22,982 bases of DNA. It comes from an uncultured Veillonella sp. (GTDB lineage: Bacteria; Bacillota; Negativicutes; Veillonellales; Veillonellaceae). The DNA is taken from assembly GCA_934202215.1 (NCBI GenBank), contig CAKPXR010000023.1:1-22982 (forward strand), written 5' to 3'. Position numbers and translations under genes: made by a program. A model generated the notes under the pieces. The model had not been told where the DNA came from and searched no databases. It was given only the letters and a program-made list of their open reading frames with translations. Below, in pieces: positions 1 to 7,370 of this stretch (its first letter is position 1; every line of letters begins with the position of its first letter).

Positions 1-117
1 TATCATATCGTAATTGTTGGACGTGGCCCTCTGAAAAACGCTACCTACGAAAAAGCGGAAAAGGAAATTTTGTATCTTTTGCGAAAAAGCAAATTGTTGA
101 TACAAAATGATAAATAG
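1..117 (+). CDS. rnpA: Ribonuclease P protein component, C-terminal end (partial)
   Basis: The window opens inside a reading frame of 38 codons that ends in TAG at 115-117. The translated tail ([20 protein letters not shown], then a Lys/Leu-rich helix) matches the C-terminus of RnpA, where a hydrophobic 'IVxVxR' strand is followed by a helix ending in 'LLRK'. RnpA is the protein subunit of RNase P, which trims tRNA 5' ends; it helps the catalytic RNA bind pre-tRNA. Following yidD and yidC genes agree with the usual rpmH-rnpA-yidD-yidC order, so dnaA and oriC probably lie just left of the window. The start is outside the window. The call rests on a short tail plus strong synteny. Confidence 0.85.
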   Translation, partial: YHIVIVGRGPLKNATYEKAEKEILYLLRKSKLLIQNDK

Positions 118-149
118 GACCACAAGTTAGAAGGCTTTGGTCCTTTTTT
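116..149 (+). terminator. Intrinsic terminator between rnpA and yidD
   Basis: AGGACCACAAG (116-126) can pair with CTTTGGTCCT (135-144), with one unpaired base, and is followed by a run of T (144-149). The stem begins inside the rnpA stop codon. The T-run ends about 8 bases before the yidD Shine-Dalgarno, so it may only partly terminate and set a lower level of yidD expression. Confidence 0.7.
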
Positions 150-167
150 GTGTATATGGAGGTTTCC

Positions 168-389
168 ATGAAACGCTGTATAACCGCGCTTTTACGACTT
201 TTAATTAGGTTCTATCAGCTTGCCATATCTCCCTTAAAACCTGGATGTTGCCGTTATTATCCGACATGTTCCACATATACTCTGCAGGCCATCGAAAAAT
301 ATGGTCCTTTGAAAGGTAGCTGGATGGGTTTAAAACGCATTCTTCGCTGCCATCCTTTTCACAAGGGTGGCTATGATCCAGTTCCTTAA
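168..389 (+). CDS. yidD: Membrane protein insertion efficiency factor YidD
   Basis: A 73-residue protein with the full YidD signature: [20 protein letters not shown], then [30 protein letters not shown] and a C-terminal GGYDPVP. YidD is a small, membrane-associated Cys-rich protein (DUF37) that aids insertion and folding of membrane proteins with YidC. I chose ATG 168 because GGAGG at 158-162 lies 5 bases before it; an upstream in-frame GTG at 150 would place that ribosome-binding site inside the gene. It sits between rnpA and yidC, its usual place, but is separated from rnpA by a terminator-like hairpin and from yidC by 170 bases. Length is typical of the family. Confidence 0.95.
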   Translation: MKRCITALLRLLIRFYQLAISPLKPGCCRYYPTCSTYTLQAIEKYGPLKGSWMGLKRILRCHPFHKGGYDPVP

Positions 390-419
390 CCCACATGGGT
401 TTAGGCTGATTTTGCGGTC

Positions 420-438
420 TGTGAAAGTTACTTTCACA
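420..438. repeat. Perfect 19-bp dyad ahead of yidC
   Basis: TGTGAAAGTTACTTTCACA is a perfect 9-1-9 palindrome in the yidD-yidC gap. The left part carries the 10-mer GTGAAAGTTA that recurs between other genes here (2157, 16141 and 20308, either strand). It is not followed by a T-run, so a protein-binding site or promoter element is more likely than a terminator. A second small inverted repeat (AAAACT/AGTTTT) follows it at about 440-460. I see no clear -35/-10 pair for yidC in 390-559. Confidence 0.5.
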
Positions 439-559
439 AAAACTATTTAGCACAGTTTTGGAAATACCTGAGTATCTGTATGGATGAAATTTAGACCATA
501 CCATAACGATATATAGATGCGCAAAGGACGATTTCGGACTGTATGAAAAAGGAGAAACA

Positions 560-1225
560 ATGGACTTTTTAAGTGGTATTTTCCAACCTATCGTTGATTT
601 AATGAGCACATTGGTAACTTATGCGTTCCAATTGACTCAAATGGTAGGTTATCCAAGCTACGGTGTGGCTATTATCCTTTTAACAATCGTTATTAAAGCG
701 ATTTTGGCACCACTTACTGTTAAACAAATCAAATCCATGAAGGCTATGCAAGAGTTACAGCCTCGCATGAAAGAATTGCAAGACAAATACAAAAATGATC
801 CTGCAAAACTTCAAGCAGAAATGGGTGCATTGTACAAAGAAATGGGCGTTAACCCATTGGCTGGTTGCTTGCCATTATTGGTGCAAATGCCATTCTTGAT
901 CGCTATTTATTGGGCTTTGAAAGATTACCCATACGATCCAAACTTTGTACAATTCTTGTGGTTGCCTAGCCTTGGCGAACCAGATCCAATGTATATCTTG
1001 CCAGTTTTGAGTGCATTATCCACATGGGTTATGTCTCGTCAAACTAGCAGTGGTGCAACTGGTGCAGCTGCACAACAACAAAAGATTATGACAATCTTTA
1101 TGCCTTTATTCATTGGTTACATCTCTTTGAACTTCCCATCCGGTCTCGTTATCTACTGGGTAGTTTCTAACGTATTCCAATTGATTCAACAGCACTTCAT
1201 TTACAAAAATTTGAACGCTAAGTAG
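560..1225 (+). CDS. yidC: Membrane protein insertase YidC (Oxa1 family)
   Basis: 221 residues; the compact YidC/Oxa1/Alb3 form without the large periplasmic domain of proteobacteria. It inserts and folds inner-membrane proteins, alone or with SecYEG. Conserved blocks: TM1 with TIVIKAILAPLT (about 42-53), the cytoplasmic hairpin KAMQELQPRMKELQDKYKND, NPLAGCLPLLVQMPFLIAIYWAL (TM2), DPMYILPVLSALSTWVM, and FPSGLVIYWVVSNVFQLIQQ near the C-terminus. The groove position that is Arg in E. coli and Bacillus YidC is Lys46 here, which keeps the positive charge. No lipoprotein lipobox is seen. GGAGA at 551-555 precedes ATG 560. jag follows 9 bases after the stop and its ribosome-binding site overlaps the yidC stop, so the two are cotranscribed. 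Confidence 0.95.
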   Translation: MDFLSGIFQPIVDLMSTLVTYAFQLTQMVGYPSYGVAIILLTIVIKAILAPLTVKQIKSMKAMQELQPRMKELQDKYKNDPAKLQAEMGALYKEMGVNPLAGCLPLLVQMPFLIAIYWALKDYPYDPNFVQFLWLPSLGEPDPMYILPVLSALSTWVMSRQTSSGATGAAAQQQKIMTIFMPLFIGYISLNFPSGLVIYWVVSNVFQLIQQHFIYKNLNAK

Positions 1226-1234
1226 GAGGCAATT

Positions 1235-2032
1235 ATGGAATTTATCGATGTATCTGCTAAAACCATTGAAGATGCCATTGCCAAAGGTGTAGCTCAATTG
1301 GCTGCGGAAGGCCAAGAATTGGTAGAGACTAAGGTCTTAGAACAACCTTCTAATGGCTTTTTAGGGATTGGTCGTAAACCAGCAGTTGTTCGCTTATTCT
1401 TCACAACTGTAGCTAAAACTGCTACTCAAGAAGAAGTAGCTCGTGTAGAAGAACAATCTGTAGCTGTTGCTTCCGAACCGGTGGCAACAACTGAAACAGA
1501 AGTACAAGACACAGCAGTTTATTCTACTGAAGGTGATGTTATAGAAAAACCTTCTAAAAAGGAACTTTCAAAAGAAGATCAACAAGAAATTGCTGAAAAA
1601 GGTAAACAATTCCTCGATGATATGTTTACTCAAATGGGCCTCATTGTGGTTATCGAAAAAATGATGACTAAAGATAAGATTACATTCCAAGTACACGGCG
1701 AAGATTTGGGTATTTTGATTGGCAAACATGGTCAAACATTGGATGCTATTCAATACTTAACAAATCTCGTGGCTCACAAGGATGTATCTGGCCACTGCCA
1801 TATCGTTGTAGATGTGGAAAACTATCGTTCTCGCCGAGAAGAAACATTGGTAAATCTCGCGAAGCGCTTGGCTTCTAAGGTAAAACGCAACCGTCAAAAG
1901 GTTTCCTTAGAACCAATGAATGCTTTTGAACGTAAAATCATTCATACTGCCCTTCAAGGGGATCAAAACGTTGTTACCAACAGTGAAGGGGACGAACCGT
2001 TCCGTCACGTTGTGATTACGTATAAAAAATAA
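1235..2032 (+). CDS. jag: Jag/KhpB RNA-binding protein (Jag-N, KH, R3H)
   Basis: 265 residues. The N-terminal Jag domain (about 1-56) includes GFLGIGRKPA. A variable Glu/Thr/Val-rich linker follows (about 60-120). The KH domain carries the GKHG loop (163-166) in LGILIGKHGQTLDAIQYL. A C-terminal R3H domain has the R-x3-H pattern in ERKIIH (233-237). Jag, also named KhpB or EloR, is an RNA-binding protein linked in streptococci and lactobacilli to cell elongation; the natural targets in Negativicutes are not shown by the sequence. ATG 1235 is preceded by AGGAGG at 1224-1229, overlapping the end of yidC. The linker is rich in acidic residues and is probably disordered. Identity is secure; role is by family. 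Confidence 0.93.
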   Translation: MEFIDVSAKTIEDAIAKGVAQLAAEGQELVETKVLEQPSNGFLGIGRKPAVVRLFFTTVAKTATQEEVARVEEQSVAVASEPVATTETEVQDTAVYSTEGDVIEKPSKKELSKEDQQEIAEKGKQFLDDMFTQMGLIVVIEKMMTKDKITFQVHGEDLGILIGKHGQTLDAIQYLTNLVAHKDVSGHCHIVVDVENYRSRREETLVNLAKRLASKVKRNRQKVSLEPMNAFERKIIHTALQGDQNVVTNSEGDEPFRHVVITYKK

Positions 2033-2108
2033 AATATAGTGGTGCAGCTTTCAAGTAACTGAGGTTATCGGTTGCTTGAGGGCTGTCCTCTTTATTATTT
2101 AGGTTATG

Positions 2109-2166
2109 GTGAAAGCTAACCTAAGTTAATCTTCGCATGCAAAGATTAGTTTAGTTTAACTTTCAC
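2109..2166. repeat. Long imperfect hairpin between jag and mnmE
   Basis: Arms 2109-2133 and 2142-2166 match at 21 of 25 positions around an 8-base loop (CGCATGCA). The outer ends are GTGAAAG and CTTTCAC, the recurring intergenic motif of this window. No T-run follows, so it is not a standard terminator. It could be an intergenic repeat element or a structured mRNA leader of mnmE, which starts 56 bases downstream. Confidence 0.6.
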
Positions 2167-2221
2167 AGGCGAAGAACATATACAAAAGCAAATACTAGAT
2201 AATCGAAATACGGAGATATGT

Positions 2222-3607
2222 ATGTATATAGATGATACAATAGCGGCCATTGCAACGCCGCCCGGCATCGGTGGGATTGGTATTATTCGGGTCAGCGGCA
2301 AGGATAGTTTTCCTATTGTAAATAGCCTGTTCAAGAGCGCTGGCACCGTTCCTTTGATGGACCGCCAAAATAGAACGATACAATATGGGACTATTGTGGA
2401 TCCCGGAACGAACAAGACCATCGATGAGGTTCTTGTGTTATTAATGAAAGGTCCTCATTCTTACACGGCAGAGGATGTAGTAGAAATTCAGTGTCACGGC
2501 GGCATTGTACCGGTTCGACAAATTCTGAAATTGCTCGTCAATCACGATGTGCGCATGGCCGAGGCCGGCGAATTTACGAAACGCGCCTTTATGAACGGAC
2601 GCATCGATCTCACCCAAGCAGAGGCAATCATTGATATTATAGAAGCAAAAACGGAGGACTCCCTCTCCCTTGCTGTATCCCAGTTAGATGGGACCGTTTC
2701 GTCCTTTGTAAAAGATGTGCGTGAACAGCTCATCGCTATGATTGCTCATTTAGAGGTAACCATCGACTATCCTGAAGAAGATATTGAGGATGTAACGAGC
2801 CAAGAGGTTCGTGAGCAACTAGAGCCTATTTTGAAAGCTATGGATAATCTCTTATCCACAGCGAACACAGGTCGCCTCATTCGTGACGGTATTACAACGG
2901 TTATCGTGGGCCGTCCAAATGCAGGTAAATCGAGCTTGATGAACGCTCTCTTGCGCGAAAACCGCGCTATCGTAACAGATATCCCTGGTACGACGCGGGA
3001 CAGTATTGAAGAATATATGACCGTTGAAGGCATTTCCTTGCGCCTCATCGATACAGCAGGTATCCGCGATACACAAGATACGGTGGAAGCCCTCGGTGTA
3101 GAGCGTGCTCGCGATTATATCAACAAAGCAGACATCGTGCTGTGCGTTATCGACGGGTCTACTCCTTTAACCCCTGAAGAAATCAAAATTTTGACCTCTG
3201 TCAGCGGTTTGAATACTATCGTACTCCTTAATAAGTCCGACGTGGCACAAGTCGTTACAGACGAAAATATTAAAGAACACGGAACCTTTACGGCCATCGA
3301 ACGCATCAGTGCTAAAGAAGGTGAAGGCTCTGCAGTTCTTTCTAAATGGGTGCAAGAACTCGTCTATGGCGGTCGCGTAAAACAAGATAACAGCGCCATG
3401 ATCAGTAACGTGCGCCACATCAGCCTTATGGAACAAGCAAAGGCACAAGTCGAACAAGCCCTCTCCTCCATCGACATGGGCATGCCAGTAGACTTTGTAG
3501 CTACCGACCTGCGTAGCGCCTGGGAACTATTAGGCGATATCACAGGCGATACAATCCGAGAATCCATGATCGATGAACTATTCAGTAGATTTTGTTTAGG
3601 GAAATAA
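2222..3607 (+). CDS. mnmE: tRNA modification GTPase MnmE
   Basis: 461 residues, the normal length. With MnmG it adds the (carboxymethyl)aminomethyl group to C5 of wobble uridine 34 in certain tRNAs, using a tetrahydrofolate one-carbon unit. The N-terminal folate-binding domain starts DDTIAAIATPPGIGGIGIIRVSG. The central helical domain carries an inserted G domain: GRPNAGKSS (230-238), GTTRD (256-260), DTAG (277-280), NKSD (337-340). The C-terminal FCLGK has the invariant Cys458. Gly-Ala-Gly regulation by K+ cannot be judged here. GGAG at 2212-2215 sets ATG 2222; the ATG at 2218 is out of frame. The gene is separated from mnmG by 280 bases of repeat DNA and mnmG seems to have its own promoter. 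Confidence 0.97.
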   Translation: MYIDDTIAAIATPPGIGGIGIIRVSGKDSFPIVNSLFKSAGTVPLMDRQNRTIQYGTIVDPGTNKTIDEVLVLLMKGPHSYTAEDVVEIQCHGGIVPVRQILKLLVNHDVRMAEAGEFTKRAFMNGRIDLTQAEAIIDIIEAKTEDSLSLAVSQLDGTVSSFVKDVREQLIAMIAHLEVTIDYPEEDIEDVTSQEVREQLEPILKAMDNLLSTANTGRLIRDGITTVIVGRPNAGKSSLMNALLRENRAIVTDIPGTTRDSIEEYMTVEGISLRLIDTAGIRDTQDTVEALGVERARDYINKADIVLCVIDGSTPLTPEEIKILTSVSGLNTIVLLNKSDVAQVVTDENIKEHGTFTAIERISAKEGEGSAVLSKWVQELVYGGRVKQDNSAMISNVRHISLMEQAKAQVEQALSSIDMGMPVDFVATDLRSAWELLGDITGDTIRESMIDELFSRFCLGK

Positions 3608-3658
3608 AGTAGGGCTTGAGGGAGCAGAGGAGCGTTAGCGACGATGAAACCCAAGCTT

Positions 3659-3721
3659 CACTTTGGTCGGAGCGTGCAATTTTTCAAAGAAAAATGCCCA
3701 GCGAGCGACCTGGACTCTGGG
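3659..3721. repeat. Hairpin repeat element, copy 1
   Basis: It starts CACTTTGGTCGGAGCGT and ends CTGGACTCTGGG (3710-3721). The interior forms a hairpin: GGTCG/CGACC outer pairs and ATTTTTC/GAAAAAT inner pairs round an AAA loop. A diverged second copy follows 13 bases later. The block is richer in G+C than other intergenic DNA in the window. The preceding 3608-3658 also has CTTGAGGG and CCCAAG facing each other and may be part of the same element. Confidence 0.6.
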
Positions 3722-3734
3722 AAAGACACTGCAT

Positions 3735-3812
3735 CACTTTGTTCCGAACGTAAAATTTTCTAGGCTACAACGTAGCCTAAGGAAAATTCACAGTGAGGAA
3801 CTGGACTCTGGG
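3735..3812. repeat. Hairpin repeat element, copy 2
   Basis: This copy has the same ends as copy 1 (CACTTTG at the left, CAG-GAG-CTGGACTCTGGG spacing at the right) and the same AATTTT/AAAATT core. Its apex differs: TAGGCTAC-AAC-GTAGCCTA replaces the short AAA loop. The stem has thus changed in a compensated way while the ends stayed alike. Confidence 0.6.
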
Positions 3813-3829
3813 TTATTCGGCCTCGTAGT

Positions 3830-3858
3830 TTGAATAAAATATACTTTCACAATAAGAT
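3830..3858 (+). promoter_or_regulatory. Candidate sigma-70 promoter for mnmG
   Basis: TTGAAT (3830-3835), 17 bases, TAAGAT (3853-3858), 29 bases before mnmG. The spacer and -10 contain ACTTTCACAATAAGA (3843-3857), found identically before the DUF4446 gene at 16143-16157. Confidence 0.4.
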
Positions 3859-3887
3859 AAGTAACAAATATAAGGAATTCAATTGAT

Positions 3888-5759
3888 ATGTACACAGTAG
3901 ATAATTATGATGTCATCGTCATCGGTGGTGGTCATGCTGGTTGTGAGGCGGCTCTCGCCACTGCCCGCATGGGTCATCGCACGTTGATGGCGACCATCAG
4001 TTTAGATAATATTGCGCTTATGCCATGTAATCCTGCCGTTGGCGGCCCTGGTAAAAGTCATCTTGTTTATGAGCTTGACGCATTAGGTGGTCAAATGGGT
4101 ATCAACGCGGATGCTACGGCGATTCAAATGCGTATGCTCAACATGGGTAAAGGCCCTGCCGTTCATTCCTTGCGCTGCCAATCCGATAAAATCAAATACC
4201 AACATTTGATGAAGCAAACCTTGGAAAATACAGATAATCTCAATGTTAAGCAAATCATGGTGACAGAGCTTAAGGTTGAAGACGGCAAGGTAACAGGTAT
4301 CGTTACAGAGCTTGGCGAATTTTATGGTGCTAAGGCTGTTATTCTATGTACAGGTACCTATTTGAAAGGTAAAATTCTTATTGGTGATATCGATTATGTA
4401 GGTGGTCCAAATGGTCAACGCGTAGCAGAACATTTCTCTCAATCCTTGCTCGATAATGGCATTGAGTTGATGCGCTTTAAGACTGGTACGCCAGCTCGTG
4501 TAGATAAACGCACTCTTAACCTTGAAAACATGGAGGTGCAAGAAGGCGATACACATCATCACTCCTTCTCCTTCATGGATGAATGGATTAACCGCAATGA
4601 AGACGTATGTTGGTTGACATATACGAACAAAGAAACGCACGAAATCATTACAAGTAATATTCACCGCGCCCCTATGTATAGCGGTAAAATCGAAGGTGTC
4701 GGACCTCGTTACTGCCCTTCCATCGAAGATAAGGTAGTGCGCTTTGCTGATAAAGAACGCCATCAATTATTCGTAGAACCAGAAGGTACGGGCACAAATG
4801 AAATGTACGTACAAGGCATGAGTACATCCCTTCCTATGGATGTACAATATGCGTTTTTACGTACCATTCCAGGCCTTGAAAATGTAGAAATCATGCGCCC
4901 TGCCTATGCGATTGAATACGATTGCTTGAATCCAACACAATTGACACCGGCTCTTCAAGTAAAACACATTGAAGGCCTCTACTCTGCAGGACAAGCCAAT
5001 GGTACATCTGGCTACGAAGAAGCGGCTGCACAAGGTCTCATGGCTGGTATTAATGCAGCATTATGGCTTGAAGATAAAGAACCGTTCATCCTTGCTCGCT
5101 CTGAAGCGTATATTGGTGTTCTTATCGATGATCTTGTAACAAAGGGTACAAATGAACCGTATCGTATGATGACGAGTCGTAGTGAATATCGTTTGTTGCT
5201 CCGTCAAGATAATGCAGATATGCGTCTTACTGAAAAAGGTCGTGCTATCGGTCTTGTAAAAGATGATCGTTGGGCTAAATTTACAGCTAAGAAAGCGGCT
5301 ATCGAAGAAGCAATGGACATGTTGCGAAATACACCTGTAAATCCATCTAAGGAAACCCAAGCTTTGCTTGAAAGCTTAGGTACAGCACCTATTAGAACAG
5401 GTATTCATGCTTATGATTTAGTAAAACGTAATGAACTTTCCTATGCTATCGTAGCCGATGCATTTGGTTTGAAACGCTATACACCTGACGTAGAAGAAGC
5501 TGTTGATATTTCCATTACGTACGAAGGTTATATCAAAAAGCAAATGGACCAAGTTGATAAGGTTCGCAAACTAGAAGAAAAAATTCTTCCAAAAGAATGG
5601 GATTACACACAAATTAAGGGCATCTCCCTTGAAGCTCAACAAAAGCTCAACAAAATCCGCCCTCACTCCATCGGCCAAGCAAGCCGTATCTCTGGCGTAT
5701 CCCCAGCGGACGTATCTGTTCTGTTGATCCAATTAGAACAATATAATCGAAGTAAATAA
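3888..5759 (+). CDS. mnmG: tRNA uridine-5-carboxymethylaminomethyl modification enzyme MnmG (GidA)
   Basis: 623 residues, typical of full-length MnmG. It is the FAD- and NADH-dependent partner of MnmE in wobble uridine modification. The N-terminal FAD-binding loop is [10 protein letters not shown] (13-22); further family blocks are [40 protein letters not shown], the block with [17 protein letters not shown], and [19 protein letters not shown]. The C-terminal helical region that contacts MnmE and tRNA is intact and ends [15 protein letters not shown] at about 3872 precedes ATG 3888 with a rather long spacing. A strong terminator follows 18 bases after the stop, so this transcript probably ends there and does not run into rsmG. 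Confidence 0.97.
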   Translation: MYTVDNYDVIVIGGGHAGCEAALATARMGHRTLMATISLDNIALMPCNPAVGGPGKSHLVYELDALGGQMGINADATAIQMRMLNMGKGPAVHSLRCQSDKIKYQHLMKQTLENTDNLNVKQIMVTELKVEDGKVTGIVTELGEFYGAKAVILCTGTYLKGKILIGDIDYVGGPNGQRVAEHFSQSLLDNGIELMRFKTGTPARVDKRTLNLENMEVQEGDTHHHSFSFMDEWINRNEDVCWLTYTNKETHEIITSNIHRAPMYSGKIEGVGPRYCPSIEDKVVRFADKERHQLFVEPEGTGTNEMYVQGMSTSLPMDVQYAFLRTIPGLENVEIMRPAYAIEYDCLNPTQLTPALQVKHIEGLYSAGQANGTSGYEEAAAQGLMAGINAALWLEDKEPFILARSEAYIGVLIDDLVTKGTNEPYRMMTSRSEYRLLLRQDNADMRLTEKGRAIGLVKDDRWAKFTAKKAAIEEAMDMLRNTPVNPSKETQALLESLGTAPIRTGIHAYDLVKRNELSYAIVADAFGLKRYTPDVEEAVDISITYEGYIKKQMDQVDKVRKLEEKILPKEWDYTQIKGISLEAQQKLNKIRPHSIGQASRISGVSPADVSVLLIQLEQYNRSK

Positions 5760-5776
5760 AATATGTGACTGCATAT

Positions 5777-5811
5777 AAAAAAGCTAGCTAATGTGATTAG
5801 CTAGCTTTTTT
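5777..5811 (+). terminator. Intrinsic terminator after mnmG
   Basis: A perfect 15-bp stem (5777-5791 with 5797-5811) closes a TGTGA loop; the left arm starts with six A and the right arm ends with six T, so it could work on both strands. Core is GCTAGCTAA/TTAGCTAGC. Confidence 0.9.
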
Positions 5812-6032
5812 AGTTATAATGTTTTTCTTTCTTGATGCTCATCGATTTTTGATCTTCGCTCATATAGTCTGGAGTAAATAATTGTATATTTATATGAATA
5901 TTTATAAAATACATATTGTTCTATGATTAAAATATGTGCACTAGAGAAGTACATCGAGTGTACATTCAGAATAGACAAAATATTTTGTAAGTGAAGAAAA
6001 GTTCATGGTGATAAATTAGAAATAAACTGTGA

Positions 6033-6184
6033 AATTTTATTGCTGAAAAGATGAATGATGAGATTGAAAAAGATGGACCGATTTCTCAATATTGTTATTT
6101 AAATGATAATGTATGGTTAATGCCTCTTTTACTTTATGTTCAGATGGTGATTTTAGGAAATATATCTATTTAAATGAGAATTAA
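6033..6184 (+). pseudogene. Relic of a small gene, frameshifted
   Basis: Two protein-like stretches lie in different frames. 6033-6124 reads as NFIAEKMNDEIEKDGPISQ then YCYLNDNVWLMP; 6125-6184 reads, in another frame, SFTLCSDGDFRKYIYLNEN and a stop. The two parts both contain a 'YLN(D/E)N' phrase and read as one former protein end broken by a single indel. No usable start or ribosome-binding site is evident and the upstream half is lost. I do not recognise the family. This is the only protein-like trace in the 710-base gap 5760-6469; the rest is AT-rich sequence without RNA genes that I can see. Confidence 0.35.
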
Positions 6185-6193
6185 TTGAGAATA

Positions 6194-6202
6194 TGCTATA
6201 AT
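6194..6202 (+). promoter_or_regulatory. Extended -10 element upstream of rsmG
   Basis: TGCTATAAT matches the extended -10 consensus (TGnTATAAT). It lies about 270 bases before rsmG, just after the gene relic. No good -35 is at the right distance, which extended -10 promoters can do without. Whether it drives rsmG is unclear. Confidence 0.35.
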
Positions 6203-6469
6203 TATAAAGAAAAAAGACCTAAATATTTCGCTTATACGGTCATTTTATTAGTTTTAATATAGAAACTTATATAAAATAGATTAAAAACGCCATAGAGCTC
6301 AAATTTTTGAATTTTATAGCCTTTGAAATTGGAAATTCTATTCTAATATCTCATATATTCTTGATTGTGTAGAGTTGTCTCTATAATGTACGTTATGACG
6401 TGATTTCTTTAGTATATGTCGATTACTTTTATAATTATATAAATATCGAATAATTTATTAGGAGTACTT

Positions 6470-7222
6470 ATGAAAGAAAAATACGATGTGCCCATTGCAC
6501 CTGAGTCTGAATTTGTTTCATATATGATGGAACAAATGAGCCAATTTGGTTTGCCTTGTACGGAAGAGCAATCAAAAGACTTTTATGTGTATTATGCGCG
6601 CATGATTGAAACAAATAAATATCTTAACCTAACAGGCATCACAGATATGAAAGAGGTTGTGGTTAAGCACATGATCGACTCCCTCTCTTGCTATGACCCA
6701 TATATTATTAAATCCGGTATGTCCATCATTGATGTCGGTACTGGTGCTGGTTTCCCGGGCATTCCCTTGGCTATCTATGACCGTAGCCTAAAGGTTACGC
6801 TTTTTGATTCCTTGAAAAAACGTCTTACCTTCCTTGAATCTGTTATGGATGAGCTACAATTGACGAATTGTACGACCTTACATGGCCGTGCAGAGGATCT
6901 TAGCCATCAAGATTACCGTGAAAGCTTCGATATCGCTACGAGTCGTGCGGTAGCAAGATTACCTATTCTGTTAGAATGGATGGTACCTTATGTAAAAGAA
7001 GGTGGCTACGTAATTGCTTTAAAAGGCGCAATCTACGAAGAAGAAGTGGGCGAATCCAATAAAGCTCTTAGCACATTGAAAGCTAAGATTGAAGAAGTAC
7101 GCACTGTTATACTTCCAACCTTGGATGATAAACGAGCTATCCTGTACATTAAGAAAACAGGTAAAACACCTAAACAATACCCACGTAAACCAAAAGAAAT
7201 TAAAGATAAGCCATTAATCTAA
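6470..7222 (+). CDS. rsmG: 16S rRNA (guanine-527-N7) methyltransferase RsmG
   Basis: 250 residues. It is the SAM-dependent class I methyltransferase that makes m7G527 in 16S rRNA; loss gives low-level streptomycin resistance in other bacteria. Seen here: NKYLNLTGI near residue 49, the SAM loop DVGTGAGFPGIPLAI (88-102), TSRAVARLPILLEW in the active-site region, YVIALKG, and the C-terminal TPKQYPRKPKEI tail typical of the family. GGAG at 6461-6464 sets ATG 6470. The first ~20 residues are a little longer than in many homologues. A strong terminator follows the stop, so the gene is probably a single transcription unit, between the mnmG terminator and the convergent met operon. Confidence 0.96.
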   Translation: MKEKYDVPIAPESEFVSYMMEQMSQFGLPCTEEQSKDFYVYYARMIETNKYLNLTGITDMKEVVVKHMIDSLSCYDPYIIKSGMSIIDVGTGAGFPGIPLAIYDRSLKVTLFDSLKKRLTFLESVMDELQLTNCTTLHGRAEDLSHQDYRESFDIATSRAVARLPILLEWMVPYVKEGGYVIALKGAIYEEEVGESNKALSTLKAKIEEVRTVILPTLDDKRAILYIKKTGKTPKQYPRKPKEIKDKPLI

Positions 7223-7231
7223 TGTATGAAT

Positions 7232-7265
7232 AAAGGATGCAAATCATAGATTTGCATCCTTTTTC
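7232..7265 (+). terminator. Intrinsic terminator after rsmG
   Basis: A perfect 14-bp stem (AAAGGATGCAAATC at 7232-7245 with 7249-7262), a 3-base ATA loop, and a T-rich tail that continues past the stem. Confidence 0.9.
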
Positions 7266-7290
7266 TTTTTCTCTAGTCTTATTAAATAAT

Positions 7291-7353
7291 ATAGAACACC
7301 TTTCCCTAATGATATCTTAGCTCGCTTTGGAGTCCGTGGGAAAGGTGTTCTAT
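7291..7353. repeat. Perfect 16-bp inverted repeat between rsmG and metF
   Basis: ATAGAACACCTTTCCC (7291-7306) is repeated as its exact complement at 7338-7353, around a 31-base loop. It lies 18 bases past the end of metF on the minus strand and after the rsmG terminator. On the minus strand it could end the met operon, but no proper T-run follows, so a structured 3' end or a small mobile repeat is also possible. Confidence 0.65.
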
Positions 7354-7370
7354 GATAATCTCATAACGAC

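Noticed and set aside
421..437. CRP/FNR-type site ahead of yidC
   Set aside because: The TGTGA and TCACA halves are 9 bases apart instead of 6 for CRP, and FNR's TTGAT is absent.
205..609. Long minus-strand open frame across yidD and the yidC leader
   Set aside because: It is antisense to yidD and covers the dyad region; no ribosome-binding site and no family resemblance.
4344..4766. 140-codon minus-strand frame inside mnmG
   Set aside because: It is a shadow of the highly conserved MnmG reading frame.
5760..6469. tRNA or other known RNA gene in the mnmG-rsmG gap
   Set aside because: No cloverleaf, T-loop sequence or CCA end could be found; only the terminator, the gene relic and AT-rich DNA.
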